Under the pieces are notes generated by a model. It saw nothing but the letters and a program-made list of their open reading frames with translations, did no database searches and was not told the origin of the DNA. Shown here in pieces: positions 26,546 to 36,917 of a DNA stretch of 64,000 bases. The position numbers were made by a program, and so were the translations under genes. Source of the stretch: Mycolicibacterium bacteremicum. GTDB taxonomy: Bacteria > Actinomycetota > Actinomycetes > Mycobacteriales > Mycobacteriaceae. Within the stretch, counting starts at the first letter, position 1; every line of letters starts with the position of its first letter. The stretch is taken from positions 124,001-188,000 of the forward strand of contig NZ_MVHJ01000002.1 of NCBI RefSeq assembly GCF_002086115.1, in the 5' to 3' direction.

Positions 26546-27057
26546 CGAGGGCGGCAGAGTTCGAGTATGGGTGGCAGAAGCTCAGCGATCTGGCGGCCGA
26601 CGGAGGCGAAGACGTCGGGACTCTGGCCGATGGGATCGGGGATGTCGAGCGTCTCGTCGGCGCTGAGGTGCGGGCGCAGCAACGCGAGATCCCGGACCGA
26701 CTGCGCGTCCATCTCGGTCACCAACCGCGACGCCTCTGCCAAGGTGAAAGTGCGGTTGAGCCGCTGTGGGGCGAGTTCGAGTACCGCGTCACGATGTGCC
26801 CTGCTCATCGTGAGGACAAGATCAGCCCCGGCCGCGATCTTCCCGGTGAGTTGACGAGCCACAAAACCGTCCGGATCGCCGCCGAGGTCACGCAGCACCT
26901 TGTCAGCATGAGGATGGACGGGATGGCCGATCACGGCATGGGTTCCGGCGCTGGAAGCGGTGATGGCTGCGTCAACTGTGGACGAATTCGCCGCGGCGAG
27001 TCGCTCTGCGGTGGGGGACCGACAGATGTTGCCGGTGCACACGAATAAGACGTGCAG
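26542..27057 (-). CDS. Low-molecular-weight protein-tyrosine phosphatase, Wzb-like
   Basis: The P-loop CTGNICRS lies at the very N-terminus with the general-acid Asp in IPDPIGQSPDVF. The first GTG at 27042 would begin the protein at the P-loop cysteine and delete the first beta strand. The frame reads (T)LHVLFVCTGN upstream, so the likely start is CTG 27055-27057, about 7 bases after AAGGAGAG; no ATG, GTG or TTG is in frame before it. The 171-residue protein would dephosphorylate the tyrosine kinase of the exopolysaccharide machinery (Wzc/Wzb pair). The kinase gene lies 17 kb away at 43908. It overlaps the EEP gene by ATGA. Confidence 0.75.
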   Translation of the reverse strand: MHVLFVCTGNICRSPTAERLAAANSSTVDAAITASSAGTHAVIGHPVHPHADKVLRDLGGDPDGFVARQLTGKIAAGADLVLTMSRAHRDAVLELAPQRLNRTFTLAEASRLVTEMDAQSVRDLALLRPHLSADETLDIPDPIGQSPDVFASVGRQIAELLPPILELCRPR

Positions 27058-27204
27058 GGTGACTCTCCTTGCTTCGGATCTGTGTATTGCGTTCAGTATC
27101 CGCGTTGACGGGCAAAGTTCGCCACCGGCGGCGCCCTCGTTGTGGCAGCAGTGGGCTCGTCAAGTACGTGGGCCGGTCAGGTGTGTCTGTGCCACGATGT
27201 GGCG

Positions 27205-29072
<1,868 letters not shown>

Positions 29073-29078
29073 CGCCAC

Positions 29079-30503
29079 GTGGTCGACTTCGAAAAAGCAC
29101 TGTCCACGAGCAACACGGCGATCCCCGGCCTGTTGGTCCTGGAAATACCGGTGCACGGGGACAACCGCGGCTGGTTCAAAGAGAACTGGCACCGGGAGAA
29201 GATGGCCGCGGTCGGTCTGCCGGATTTTGGCCCGGTACAAAACAACGTGTCGTTCAACGCCGTGGCAGGTACGACACGAGGCATCCATGCCGAACCATGG
29301 GACAAACTCGTCTCGGTGGTGTCCGGACGGATCTTCGGTGCGTGGGTCGACCTGCGTGCTGGATCGACTTTCGGCAACGTCCACACGGCGGAGATAGACG
29401 CCGGCCGGGCGGTTTTCGTACCGCGCGGCGTCGGAAATGCGTTCCAAGCCTTGGAGGACGAGACCGGGTACATCTATCTGGTCAATGACCACTGGAGTCC
29501 GGATGCCGATTACACGGCGGTGAATCTGGGGGATGAGGCACTGGCCATCGACTGGCCGATCGCATTGTCCGATGCCGAGCTGTCGGCGAAGGATCGCAGT
29601 CACCCACCGTTGTCGTCGGTTGCTCCGATGCCGCCCCGCAAGATCCTGGTGCTCGGCGCCGCAGGACAAGTCGGCCGGGCGCTGCGGCAGATGTACGCCG
29701 GGGCGGACCATGTCGAGTTCGTCGACCGATCCGATATCGAGCTGGGCGGAGTAAGTCTCGACGGTGCTCGTCCGTGGGGCCAGTACGCCACGATCATCAA
29801 CGCCGTTGCCTACACGGCGGTGGATGCTGCCGAGACGGCCGCGGGACGAACGGCAGCGTGGAACACCAATGTCGCCGGGGTGGCCGAATTGGCGCGCGTC
29901 GCCTGCCGGTACCGCATCACCCTGGTACACATCTCGAGCGACTACGTCTTCGACGGTGCCAGCGAATCACCCTATCGGGAGGACCACCCCGCCAGTCCGC
30001 TCGGCGTATACGGCCAGACCAAGGCGGCCGGCGATCAGATCGTCGCCACTGTGCCAAGGCATTACATCGTGCGGACATCGTGGGTGATAGGTGAGGGGCG
30101 GAACTTCGTCACCACCATGCTTGCGCTGGCCGACCGGGGTGTGGATCCGTCCGTGGTCGATGACCAGTTCGGACGACTGACCTTCGCCGACGAGATCGCC
30201 CGAGCCATCCGGCATCTGCTGGATACCGATGCACCGTTCGGAATCTACAACGTCACCGGATCGGGGCCGGTCACCTCGTGGGCGGATATTGCTCGGCAGG
30301 TTTTCGAGCTGTCCGGTCACGACCCTGGACGTGTCACCGGTGTCAGCACGGACTCGTACTTCGCCTCGGCGGCCGGGCCGGTCGCGCCGCGGCCGCGCTA
30401 CAGCGTGCTAAGTTTGGTGAAGGTCGAATCGACCGGGTTCTCGCCGGCCGGCGACGCGAGGTTGGCAAGCTTCGTTGATGCTATGCGGGAGCCCACGGAC
30501 TGA
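29079..30503 (+). CDS. RmlC-RmlD fusion, dTDP-rhamnose epimerase/reductase
   Basis: GTG 29079, 474 residues. Residues 1 to about 180 are an RmlC-like cupin (NVSFNAVAGTTRGIHAEPWDK, with His70 and Lys76, Asp158); residues about 187-474 are RmlD (KILVLGAAGQVGRALRQMY, SSDYVFDGASESPY, YGQTKAAGD). Together they turn the 4-keto-6-deoxy intermediate into dTDP-L-rhamnose. Where classical RmlC has an active-site tyrosine this copy reads NDHWSP (His138), so the epimerase half may differ in stereochemistry or use another acid. Such fusions exist in Corynebacterium; in M. tuberculosis rmlC and rmlD are separate genes. It converges on the lyase gene with a 2-base gap. Confidence 0.9.
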   Translation: MVDFEKALSTSNTAIPGLLVLEIPVHGDNRGWFKENWHREKMAAVGLPDFGPVQNNVSFNAVAGTTRGIHAEPWDKLVSVVSGRIFGAWVDLRAGSTFGNVHTAEIDAGRAVFVPRGVGNAFQALEDETGYIYLVNDHWSPDADYTAVNLGDEALAIDWPIALSDAELSAKDRSHPPLSSVAPMPPRKILVLGAAGQVGRALRQMYAGADHVEFVDRSDIELGGVSLDGARPWGQYATIINAVAYTAVDAAETAAGRTAAWNTNVAGVAELARVACRYRITLVHISSDYVFDGASESPYREDHPASPLGVYGQTKAAGDQIVATVPRHYIVRTSWVIGEGRNFVTTMLALADRGVDPSVVDDQFGRLTFADEIARAIRHLLDTDAPFGIYNVTGSGPVTSWADIARQVFELSGHDPGRVTGVSTDSYFASAAGPVAPRPRYSVLSLVKVESTGFSPAGDARLASFVDAMREPTD

Positions 30504-30505
30504 CG

Positions 30506-32149
30506 CTACGACGGCGACGCCGTGCCGATTCCCACCGCGTCGAAGTTGTAGGTGCCCGCGGCATTGCCGACGGGCCTGGCCAACAGCGCACCATCCGCCA
30601 GTGACCACTCGAAGCTGGGATGCTCGGCATCCTCCCCGGCGGTGAGCCCGCCGGATTCGACAACGGTGCAGACCGAACCCTGCGATGACACGAACAGCAG
30701 ATAGCTGGCCACCAGCGCCTGGTCCGACGTGCTCATCGCCGTCACTGAGATGAGACCACCGAAAGACGACCGGCCGGCGATGTCGGAAACGTTGAATATA
30801 GTTGTCCCATCGCCGATTTGGATGTCACGCCGATAGCACCCGGTAATGCCGCCACCGGGTGTCTTGATGTCCCGACACAGCTGCCTACGTTCGCCTTTGA
30901 GACTGTCGTAGGCACCGGTGTCCTGGAAGTCACGCACGATCGGATACCCGATCCCGTCACCCGAGGCAAAGACGCGGTACCCGGGAAGTGGTTCGTCCCC
31001 TGTCCAGGATGTCGGCGACTCGCTCCACTGCCAGCCGTTCTGGCCGATTTCGAGACGGCTGAAATCCTTCAGGTCGTAGAGGCCGATGGCGGCCCGTGTC
31101 CACATGGAGAACGTGTTGCCTTCGATGACGCCGACCGGGCTGCCGTTGCGGATCTCCAAGGCATCACCTAGCTTGCGTTGCCCCGGCCAGGCGATGTGGT
31201 TGCCGACGAAGGTGAAGTTTCGCGGATTGTCGAGATACACCGCGGACAAACCTGGCTCAAAGAAGTTGTTGTTGACTATTCGCAGCCAATTGGTCTCACC
31301 TAGACGAATGTTGTAACGCTTCGTGACAAAGCCCGGATCAGTCCGTGCGGTGTGACTCATCGAGAAGATCGTATTGCCAGACAGGCTCAGGCCGTCGATG
31401 CCGCCTGGATTCTTACCGTCCGTGCACGCCAGCCAAACTGAGGTATCCAGGCAGTAGTTGAAGTAGTTGTCAGTGATATGCCAGTCCGACAGGATGTCCC
31501 AGGCCGAAGTATCGCCATAGATGCCGAACATGACGCCAGAGAACTGGTTGTCGCGAATTTGGATCATGGCCGTGGTGTGGAACTTCGAGTTACCGTCTGC
31601 TTCTTCGGCGGCAATGCCTTTTCCGGCCGATCTGAAGACATTTCGAGAGATTTCCAAGCCCCGGACATTGCGTAGGACGAGGGAACGTTTGCTTCCATAC
31701 TTATCATCCTGGTCAAACACAAGCCCCGTGATTGCGTCTCCGGAGTAGTCCAGGCCCCCCATGCCGTTTGCATACTCCGCAGGACCGACCCGCAACTCGC
31801 CGCCACCCAGCACTGCACCACCGATGCTTATGATACTCACGCCCGGTTGGTCGAAAGCGACATGTCCCGGAATGTGATAGCGCCCAGGAGGGAGCACTAT
31901 GGCGCCACCGCCCTCAGACAACAGGGATGTGTACGTGGCCTGAATCGCGGCGGTGTCGTCGTTCACACCGTCACCGAGCGCACCGAATTCCAGCGGGTTT
32001 TTGGTTCTGGCCATTGATTTGCCGTCGGTCGCGCATTGGATCGTTTCCTCGGCGTTGCCTGATGAGCAGCCCGCCAGCATGAGCGATGCGGGTGCCAATG
32101 CCCCGGCCGCCAGCGCCTTTCCGATCAGTGCTCGGCGACCAACATCCAT
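30506..32149 (-). CDS. Exported beta-helix lipoprotein resembling polysaccharide lyases
   Basis: ATG 32149 (MDVGRRALIGKALAAG) is chosen; ATG 32158 is also possible but only 2 bases from AAAGGAG. The N-terminus has an RR pair and the lipobox LAGC, suggesting Tat-type export and lipid anchoring. The body (residues 50-450) is a right-handed parallel beta-helix of the Pectate_lyase_3 type: FGALGDGVNDDTAAIQATY then repeated turns such as LSLSGNTIFSMS and NFTFVGNHIAWPG. The final 120 residues are a separate beta domain ending YNFDAVGIGTASPS, reminiscent of phage tailspike ends. Likely an extracellular lyase or hydrolase acting on the locus product. GC is lower than the surroundings. Confidence 0.75.
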   Translation of the reverse strand: MDVGRRALIGKALAAGALAPASLMLAGCSSGNAEETIQCATDGKSMARTKNPLEFGALGDGVNDDTAAIQATYTSLLSEGGGAIVLPPGRYHIPGHVAFDQPGVSIISIGGAVLGGGELRVGPAEYANGMGGLDYSGDAITGLVFDQDDKYGSKRSLVLRNVRGLEISRNVFRSAGKGIAAEEADGNSKFHTTAMIQIRDNQFSGVMFGIYGDTSAWDILSDWHITDNYFNYCLDTSVWLACTDGKNPGGIDGLSLSGNTIFSMSHTARTDPGFVTKRYNIRLGETNWLRIVNNNFFEPGLSAVYLDNPRNFTFVGNHIAWPGQRKLGDALEIRNGSPVGVIEGNTFSMWTRAAIGLYDLKDFSRLEIGQNGWQWSESPTSWTGDEPLPGYRVFASGDGIGYPIVRDFQDTGAYDSLKGERRQLCRDIKTPGGGITGCYRRDIQIGDGTTIFNVSDIAGRSSFGGLISVTAMSTSDQALVASYLLFVSSQGSVCTVVESGGLTAGEDAEHPSFEWSLADGALLARPVGNAAGTYNFDAVGIGTASPS

Positions 32150-32370
32150 TACTGGCATCGCTCCTTTGTTTTCAATTGCCGCGGGTATCGAAATGATCTG
32201 ACGGGCGAACTCCGGCCTCAAGGCGTCTTGGCCCGCGAACGCGCGGCATTGCGTTGGCCTTCACACCGGCGCGGCCAGTCGAGGCTTGATTAAAAGCTAT
32301 CAGGACTCTGTTTCCGCCTAGTGCTGTTATCGAACGGTTATTATCCAGATTGGGCGGAGAGGGGTTCGGA

Positions 32371-33039
32371 ATGTCCGTAACTGACCATGGTCCTAGTGGT
32401 GTAACTGTGGCGGGAGATGCACTGCGGCGCATCAAGTTTCTCACTGAGAGACTATTTCGTGGCATCAACGCGCCGATGACTCCGCATTTCGACAGCGACG
32501 AGACAACGGCATGGTTTACCGACAGGCTCAAAGGAGCCGACTGCTACTTGGAGTTCGGCTCGGGCGGGTCTACCTATCTCGCTGCGCAGCTGGGAGTTCG
32601 GTTCGCTACCGTCGAATCGGACAGGAAGTTTCTCGATGCGGTAAGAGCGCAGATCGAGGGTCACGACCTTCTTCGTCCGAGTCAGATATTCCACCACGCC
32701 GACATCGGGCCGACTGGTCGCTGGGGCCGACCGCTGGGGCGAGTCGACTCCGAACGTATGCAACAGTTTCGCCGATATTCCGACGCTCCAACCGGATTCG
32801 ACTGCGTTCCAGATCTTGTGCTCATCGACGGCCGCTTCAGGGTGGCATGTGCTCTCAAGGCCATGAGTCGCTACCCCGCGGCCACAGTGATTGTTGATGA
32901 TTTTCTGGGACGACCCCACTACGAGATTCTTCGGAACCATGCCGATATCCGGATGGTCGGACGTATGGCAGTCATGGAGTCCTGGGATCCGCGCGGGTGT
33001 CACGAAACGCTGAGGCTCACCGAAACTCTCCCGGCCTAG
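32371..33039 (+). CDS. SAM-methyltransferase-like protein
   Basis: ATG 32371 follows GGAGAGGGG at a good distance; TTG 32350 is weaker. The 222-residue protein has the glycine-rich motif CYLEFGSGGST followed by an acidic end (TVESDRKFL) and PDLVLIDGRFRVACALK, typical of class I methyltransferases or related Rossmann folds. In an exopolysaccharide locus it may methylate a sugar. It is transcribed away from the lyase from a 220-base AT-rich spacer and converges on the flippase gene with a 17-base gap. Confidence 0.6.
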   Translation: MSVTDHGPSGVTVAGDALRRIKFLTERLFRGINAPMTPHFDSDETTAWFTDRLKGADCYLEFGSGGSTYLAAQLGVRFATVESDRKFLDAVRAQIEGHDLLRPSQIFHHADIGPTGRWGRPLGRVDSERMQQFRRYSDAPTGFDCVPDLVLIDGRFRVACALKAMSRYPAATVIVDDFLGRPHYEILRNHADIRMVGRMAVMESWDPRGCHETLRLTETLPA

Positions 33040-33056
33040 GAAAGCGCCCTGTCCTC

Positions 33057-34487
33057 CTAGGTCCGTCCGGTGATGCGCCGCAGAAAACGCCGATCCAAAG
33101 AGAAGCTCGCTGCGGCGTATGTCGCGGTTCCCAGGGTGAGGCAGGCAGCGAGAGATACGCCTTCGGAACCGAACCCGTCCCACATCCGGACCGATGACAT
33201 TGCGAGGAGTTGTGCTGCGCCAGCAAGAAGAATCCACTTGAACTCACCAAGCATATTGATGATTGACATGTTCATGAACCGGAGGCCGACAGAGAGTGGC
33301 AGATATGATCCGATAGTACTTGCTATCGCAACGCCCCACGCCACACCGATTGGACCCCAGAACGTGCCGATCAAAACGCCGGCGACAGTGGCTGCGCCTT
33401 GTCCGATCGTTACGTGGAAGAGAGCTCCCGTATGACCTGTTGCTTGGAACACAGGTCCGATGGTGTTGCACAGTAATCGCATGGGCACGGCCACAGATAA
33501 AGCCGTCATGATTGCCGCCATCGGCCACCATTCTGGCTGGAACAGCATGCGCACGATATAGGGCGATGTGACACCGACCGTAATGGCGACGGGTAGGCAC
33601 AGGCCGAAACTGGCGTATGATGTGCGCAGCCATCGTTCACGAAATGAATCCGGGTCATCCTGTGTACGAGCGAGTATCGGGAACAGCACGCGACTGATCA
33701 CAGCCCCGGCCTGCGTAACGGGCGCTGACACAATTGCATAAGCACGTGAGTACAAACCCACCTGTGCCGGGCCCGCAAGCGCTGTGAGCGCAATCGTGTC
33801 GACGTTTCTGAATATGTAGTATGTGGAATTAACCCCGAGCAGGTAACCGCTAAATCCCCATAGTGATCGAGCGTCGGCAACAGTAGGCTTGGCGGTCGGC
33901 ACATAGCGCGTCATGACAGTCAGGGCAACCGTCATCGTCAGTGCTGAAGCCACCGGACCGACCGACAGGCTGACGACGCCAAATCCATTTGCCGCCAGGA
34001 TTACAGATACCAGGCAACCAAATAGGCTGCATCCGAACTCGACCGCCGCCAGACGGCCCAACTGAAGGGCTCGCTGCAGGATGGCAGACGGCACAACTGT
34101 CACGGACAAGGCGAACGCCGATCCGCACACTATGAGAGCTATTGCTAGATCAGGGTATTCGAGTAGCGACTGAGCGGGGTATGCGACCAGCGCTACGATC
34201 GTCGAGAAGAGTACGCCGACTGCAATATTCATTGAGAACGCCGTCGAAAGTCGGGAAGGAGACGGCGCTTCCTCGTGTATAAGTGCTGCTTGCAGACCAA
34301 AATCATTCAGCAGCGTCGCGAACGTGGTCACCAATGCCACGATCGCGAACGTGCCGTACTCGATCGGCGTCAGCCACCGAGCGGCAACAATGAAAGTCAG
34401 CAGCTGTAATGCTTGGATGCCGACCCGGCTGAGGCTGGTCCAGACTATCGCCAGCCGTGCAGTGGCTAGGAGACTCACACCAATCAA
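33057..34487 (-). CDS. Wzx-type polysaccharide flippase
   Basis: TTG 34487 overlaps the preceding Wzy stop as TTGA; GTG 34478 is an alternative. The 476-residue protein has about 12 hydrophobic helices, with a positive-inside pattern and a start (LARLAIVWTSLSRVGIQALQLLTF region) that matches MOP/PST exporters such as WzxC and TuaB. It should flip undecaprenyl-linked repeats across the membrane. Base composition is visibly less GC-rich than the flanking backbone genes. Confidence 0.85.
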   Translation of the reverse strand: MIGVSLLATARLAIVWTSLSRVGIQALQLLTFIVAARWLTPIEYGTFAIVALVTTFATLLNDFGLQAALIHEEAPSPSRLSTAFSMNIAVGVLFSTIVALVAYPAQSLLEYPDLAIALIVCGSAFALSVTVVPSAILQRALQLGRLAAVEFGCSLFGCLVSVILAANGFGVVSLSVGPVASALTMTVALTVMTRYVPTAKPTVADARSLWGFSGYLLGVNSTYYIFRNVDTIALTALAGPAQVGLYSRAYAIVSAPVTQAGAVISRVLFPILARTQDDPDSFRERWLRTSYASFGLCLPVAITVGVTSPYIVRMLFQPEWWPMAAIMTALSVAVPMRLLCNTIGPVFQATGHTGALFHVTIGQGAATVAGVLIGTFWGPIGVAWGVAIASTIGSYLPLSVGLRFMNMSIINMLGEFKWILLAGAAQLLAMSSVRMWDGFGSEGVSLAACLTLGTATYAAASFSLDRRFLRRITGRT

Positions 34488-35770
34488 CCACCCTTGGACT
34501 TGTTGGGTGGAACGAGTGCCGGTGCCGGCGCGAGTGGCCTGCCTGTCTGCGCACCCGCCGTGGATTCAGTTACAGCCTTCCGCATCGCGCAGAGTCCCAC
34601 GACGACTGCAAGACCGAACGAAACTGGGAGAGCCTCTGTTGCGGCACCAACGAGTCCGAACACCAACATGGTCAAGCCTGCCGCCAGTCCAAACCGCGTG
34701 ACATCACGACTGGGCCGTACAGCCATGGCTAATCCAACGCAAAGTGCGATGAAGATGACCCCTTGAAGTACGCCGCCCTCCACGGCGTACTTCAAGAACG
34801 TGTTATGACTCGTCAGATGATATCCGCCGGCGAAGTAGGGGCCCAGAGTGTCGCCTGCCGATCCTGAGCCGTGGCCCCATAGTGGGGACCGCTCGATCAT
34901 TTCCCAGCCGTCTGACCAAGACTTGTACCGCTGTGAGAACCGTGAATCGTCCAGGCCGCCGTCCAGAAGCAGTCGTAGGGCAGTGAACTGGCGCAGGTAC
35001 TGGGTGATGGGATCGATATAGAGCATGGCCAGAAGTGCGAGACCGACGAACGCGAATAGTCTACTAACCCATTGCTTCACACTCCCGGTTACTAGAACCA
35101 TAACCAAGGCGCCGACGCCAAGTGCCACCAGACCGGTCCGGACCTGCGAATAATAGACACAACCAAGACCTACCAGTACGGCGGCGACTCGCAGGTAACC
35201 GGACCTGATGACTGTGGCCGGCGCCATTGCGGAAAGCACGAGGAACACGCCGAGCATCGAAACGTGGAAAGGACCGGCGAACAGACCTTGCATGCGCTCA
35301 ATGCCGCCGATGAGAGACGTGTACTTGTCGGCGCTTCTGGGGATGGCTGCGGCAATCATCGGGAAATAGAGGTGCACCGCTAGCGAGATAGACGCGCTTA
35401 CGAACATGCACCACCAGACCAGACGCAGTCCCTTCATGCGAGATCCGAGCCATCCGAGTCCGATCACGACGCCTAGAACGAAGGCGATTGATTTGCGGAA
35501 TCCGAGTAGACCGACGGTCAAAGAGGGAACGTTGGGATTCAATATCTCCAGGGTCCCGATTACCGCCACCAAAGCGCTGAGGGCGAGCAGAGCGATGTTT
35601 GTCGGGTCGGCACTGGTGCGCCGCATCGTCAGCGCCTGGGCGGCCGCGATGGCGATAACTACCAGGACTACAACATTGGGTATGTTGCCTAGCGGATCGA
35701 GGGCAAACGCAAGAACGACCGAAGCAGAGCCGAGACGCCACGTACTGCTTTGCACCGCACCCACACTCAT
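34484..35770 (-). CDS. Wzy/WaaL-type O-antigen polymerase-like membrane protein
   Basis: ATG 35770 overlaps the previous gene's stop as ATGA; the open frame upstream of it is shadow. The 428-residue protein has about ten membrane helices and a large extracellular loop with WEMIERSPLWGHGSGS followed by GGYHLTSHNTFLKYAVEGG, the O-antigen ligase/polymerase signature loop including an essential-looking His in SHNTF. It probably polymerises the lipid-linked repeats made by this module. Confidence 0.8.
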   Translation of the reverse strand: MSVGAVQSSTWRLGSASVVLAFALDPLGNIPNVVVLVVIAIAAAQALTMRRTSADPTNIALLALSALVAVIGTLEILNPNVPSLTVGLLGFRKSIAFVLGVVIGLGWLGSRMKGLRLVWWCMFVSASISLAVHLYFPMIAAAIPRSADKYTSLIGGIERMQGLFAGPFHVSMLGVFLVLSAMAPATVIRSGYLRVAAVLVGLGCVYYSQVRTGLVALGVGALVMVLVTGSVKQWVSRLFAFVGLALLAMLYIDPITQYLRQFTALRLLLDGGLDDSRFSQRYKSWSDGWEMIERSPLWGHGSGSAGDTLGPYFAGGYHLTSHNTFLKYAVEGGVLQGVIFIALCVGLAMAVRPSRDVTRFGLAAGLTMLVFGLVGAATEALPVSFGLAVVVGLCAMRKAVTESTAGAQTGRPLAPAPALVPPNKSKGG

Positions 35771-36915
35771 ACGGTGAACTCCACGCCTAATGCCCGCGCC
35801 ACTGTTGATGCCTTCTCCCGCCAAGTGAGAACCGGCGGGATCGTTTCGACGATCCTGGGAACGCGTTCGAGAGTGCCGACGGTGTCGGCAATCCACGACG
35901 GATGGTCTTGCGCGCGCAACACGAATACGCCGTTCTTGAGCACGCGTCCGGCCCCGATGATCGGTGTCGTAAGCACGGGTAAACCGCTAGCTCGATACTC
36001 GTAGATTTTTATGGCGTCGCCTCCAACTTCGCCGACACCAACCGAATGAGGCACCCATCCGACGTCAAACGTGGCCATGAGATCTGGCACGTCCTCATAC
36101 TGAACGTCGCCTAGCCACTCGACGTTTGGAAGCGACGTCAAGAGCCGCCGGAAGCGGCCCTTCGCGTCGAGGATCTGGCCAGCGAAGACGAATCGAATCT
36201 TCGGCAATCTGGTGCATGTGTTCTCGATGAGCCGTGCATCGAGGCGGTTTCCGATCTTGCCGACATAGCCAACTGTAATAGGACCACTGGCTGTGGAATG
36301 TTGTTGAAACCGCTCAGGATCTACTCCGTTTGGCATCAATACTGCGTCAGTCCTGCCGTATCGGTGCGCAAGTTCCAACGTACCTTCGGAGTTGGCAAAT
36401 ACGGTCGAACTGGACTCGAATGCACGTCGATAGGCGGCTTCTATCTCGGACCTGATCGACACAAAGCCGTGGTGGATGGTCCAGTCATCAAGCAAGTCGA
36501 GGACTACCGGACGGTCTGTCTTGAACGGGTTCCGTTCTACCGGTGCGGATGCTGCTAGTGGATTCCAGATCACCGCGGGAGTGCGCTGACCCAGAGCGAC
36601 CTTCGGGTAGGCCCCGGCGGACCGCACCCACCAATGCTTGGCATCCAAGCTGGGAACCCTCCAAGTGAATGTTTGGATGGGGTGAGACCCTTCAGCGATG
36701 CGCCCGCGGATTCGTCGTCTTGACGCCAGCACGACAGGCTCCGGCCGCGAGACGACCGCAACTTGTCGGTGGCTTTGTGCAGCAGAGCGTCCTAGCCACT
36801 CGATGATATGACCGTCTCTTGTGCGATATCCCTCGTTAGACAGTTTGTGCTGCCCGTGCATGGGGTACGCCAGCGCAAGGGTGGTCACGTCATTTCCAAC
36901 GGGTACATCACGCAC
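35767..36915 (-). CDS. GT4-type glycosyltransferase
   Basis: GTG 36915 begins two bases after the stop of the UDP-sugar dehydrogenase; GTG 36888 is another in-frame start, closer to the conserved TLALAYPMHGQHKLSN. The protein (382 residues) has a GT-B shape with DLLDDWTIHHGF, LMPNGVDPERF, VGYVGKIGNRLD, and EVGGDAIKIYEYRASGLPVLTT near the C-terminus, the donor-binding region of GT4. It adds one sugar of the repeat unit; the donor is not predictable. Confidence 0.8.
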   Translation of the reverse strand: MRDVPVGNDVTTLALAYPMHGQHKLSNEGYRTRDGHIIEWLGRSAAQSHRQVAVVSRPEPVVLASRRRIRGRIAEGSHPIQTFTWRVPSLDAKHWWVRSAGAYPKVALGQRTPAVIWNPLAASAPVERNPFKTDRPVVLDLLDDWTIHHGFVSIRSEIEAAYRRAFESSSTVFANSEGTLELAHRYGRTDAVLMPNGVDPERFQQHSTASGPITVGYVGKIGNRLDARLIENTCTRLPKIRFVFAGQILDAKGRFRRLLTSLPNVEWLGDVQYEDVPDLMATFDVGWVPHSVGVGEVGGDAIKIYEYRASGLPVLTTPIIGAGRVLKNGVFVLRAQDHPSWIADTVGTLERVPRIVETIPPVLTWREKASTVARALGVEFTV

Positions 36916-36917
36916 CG

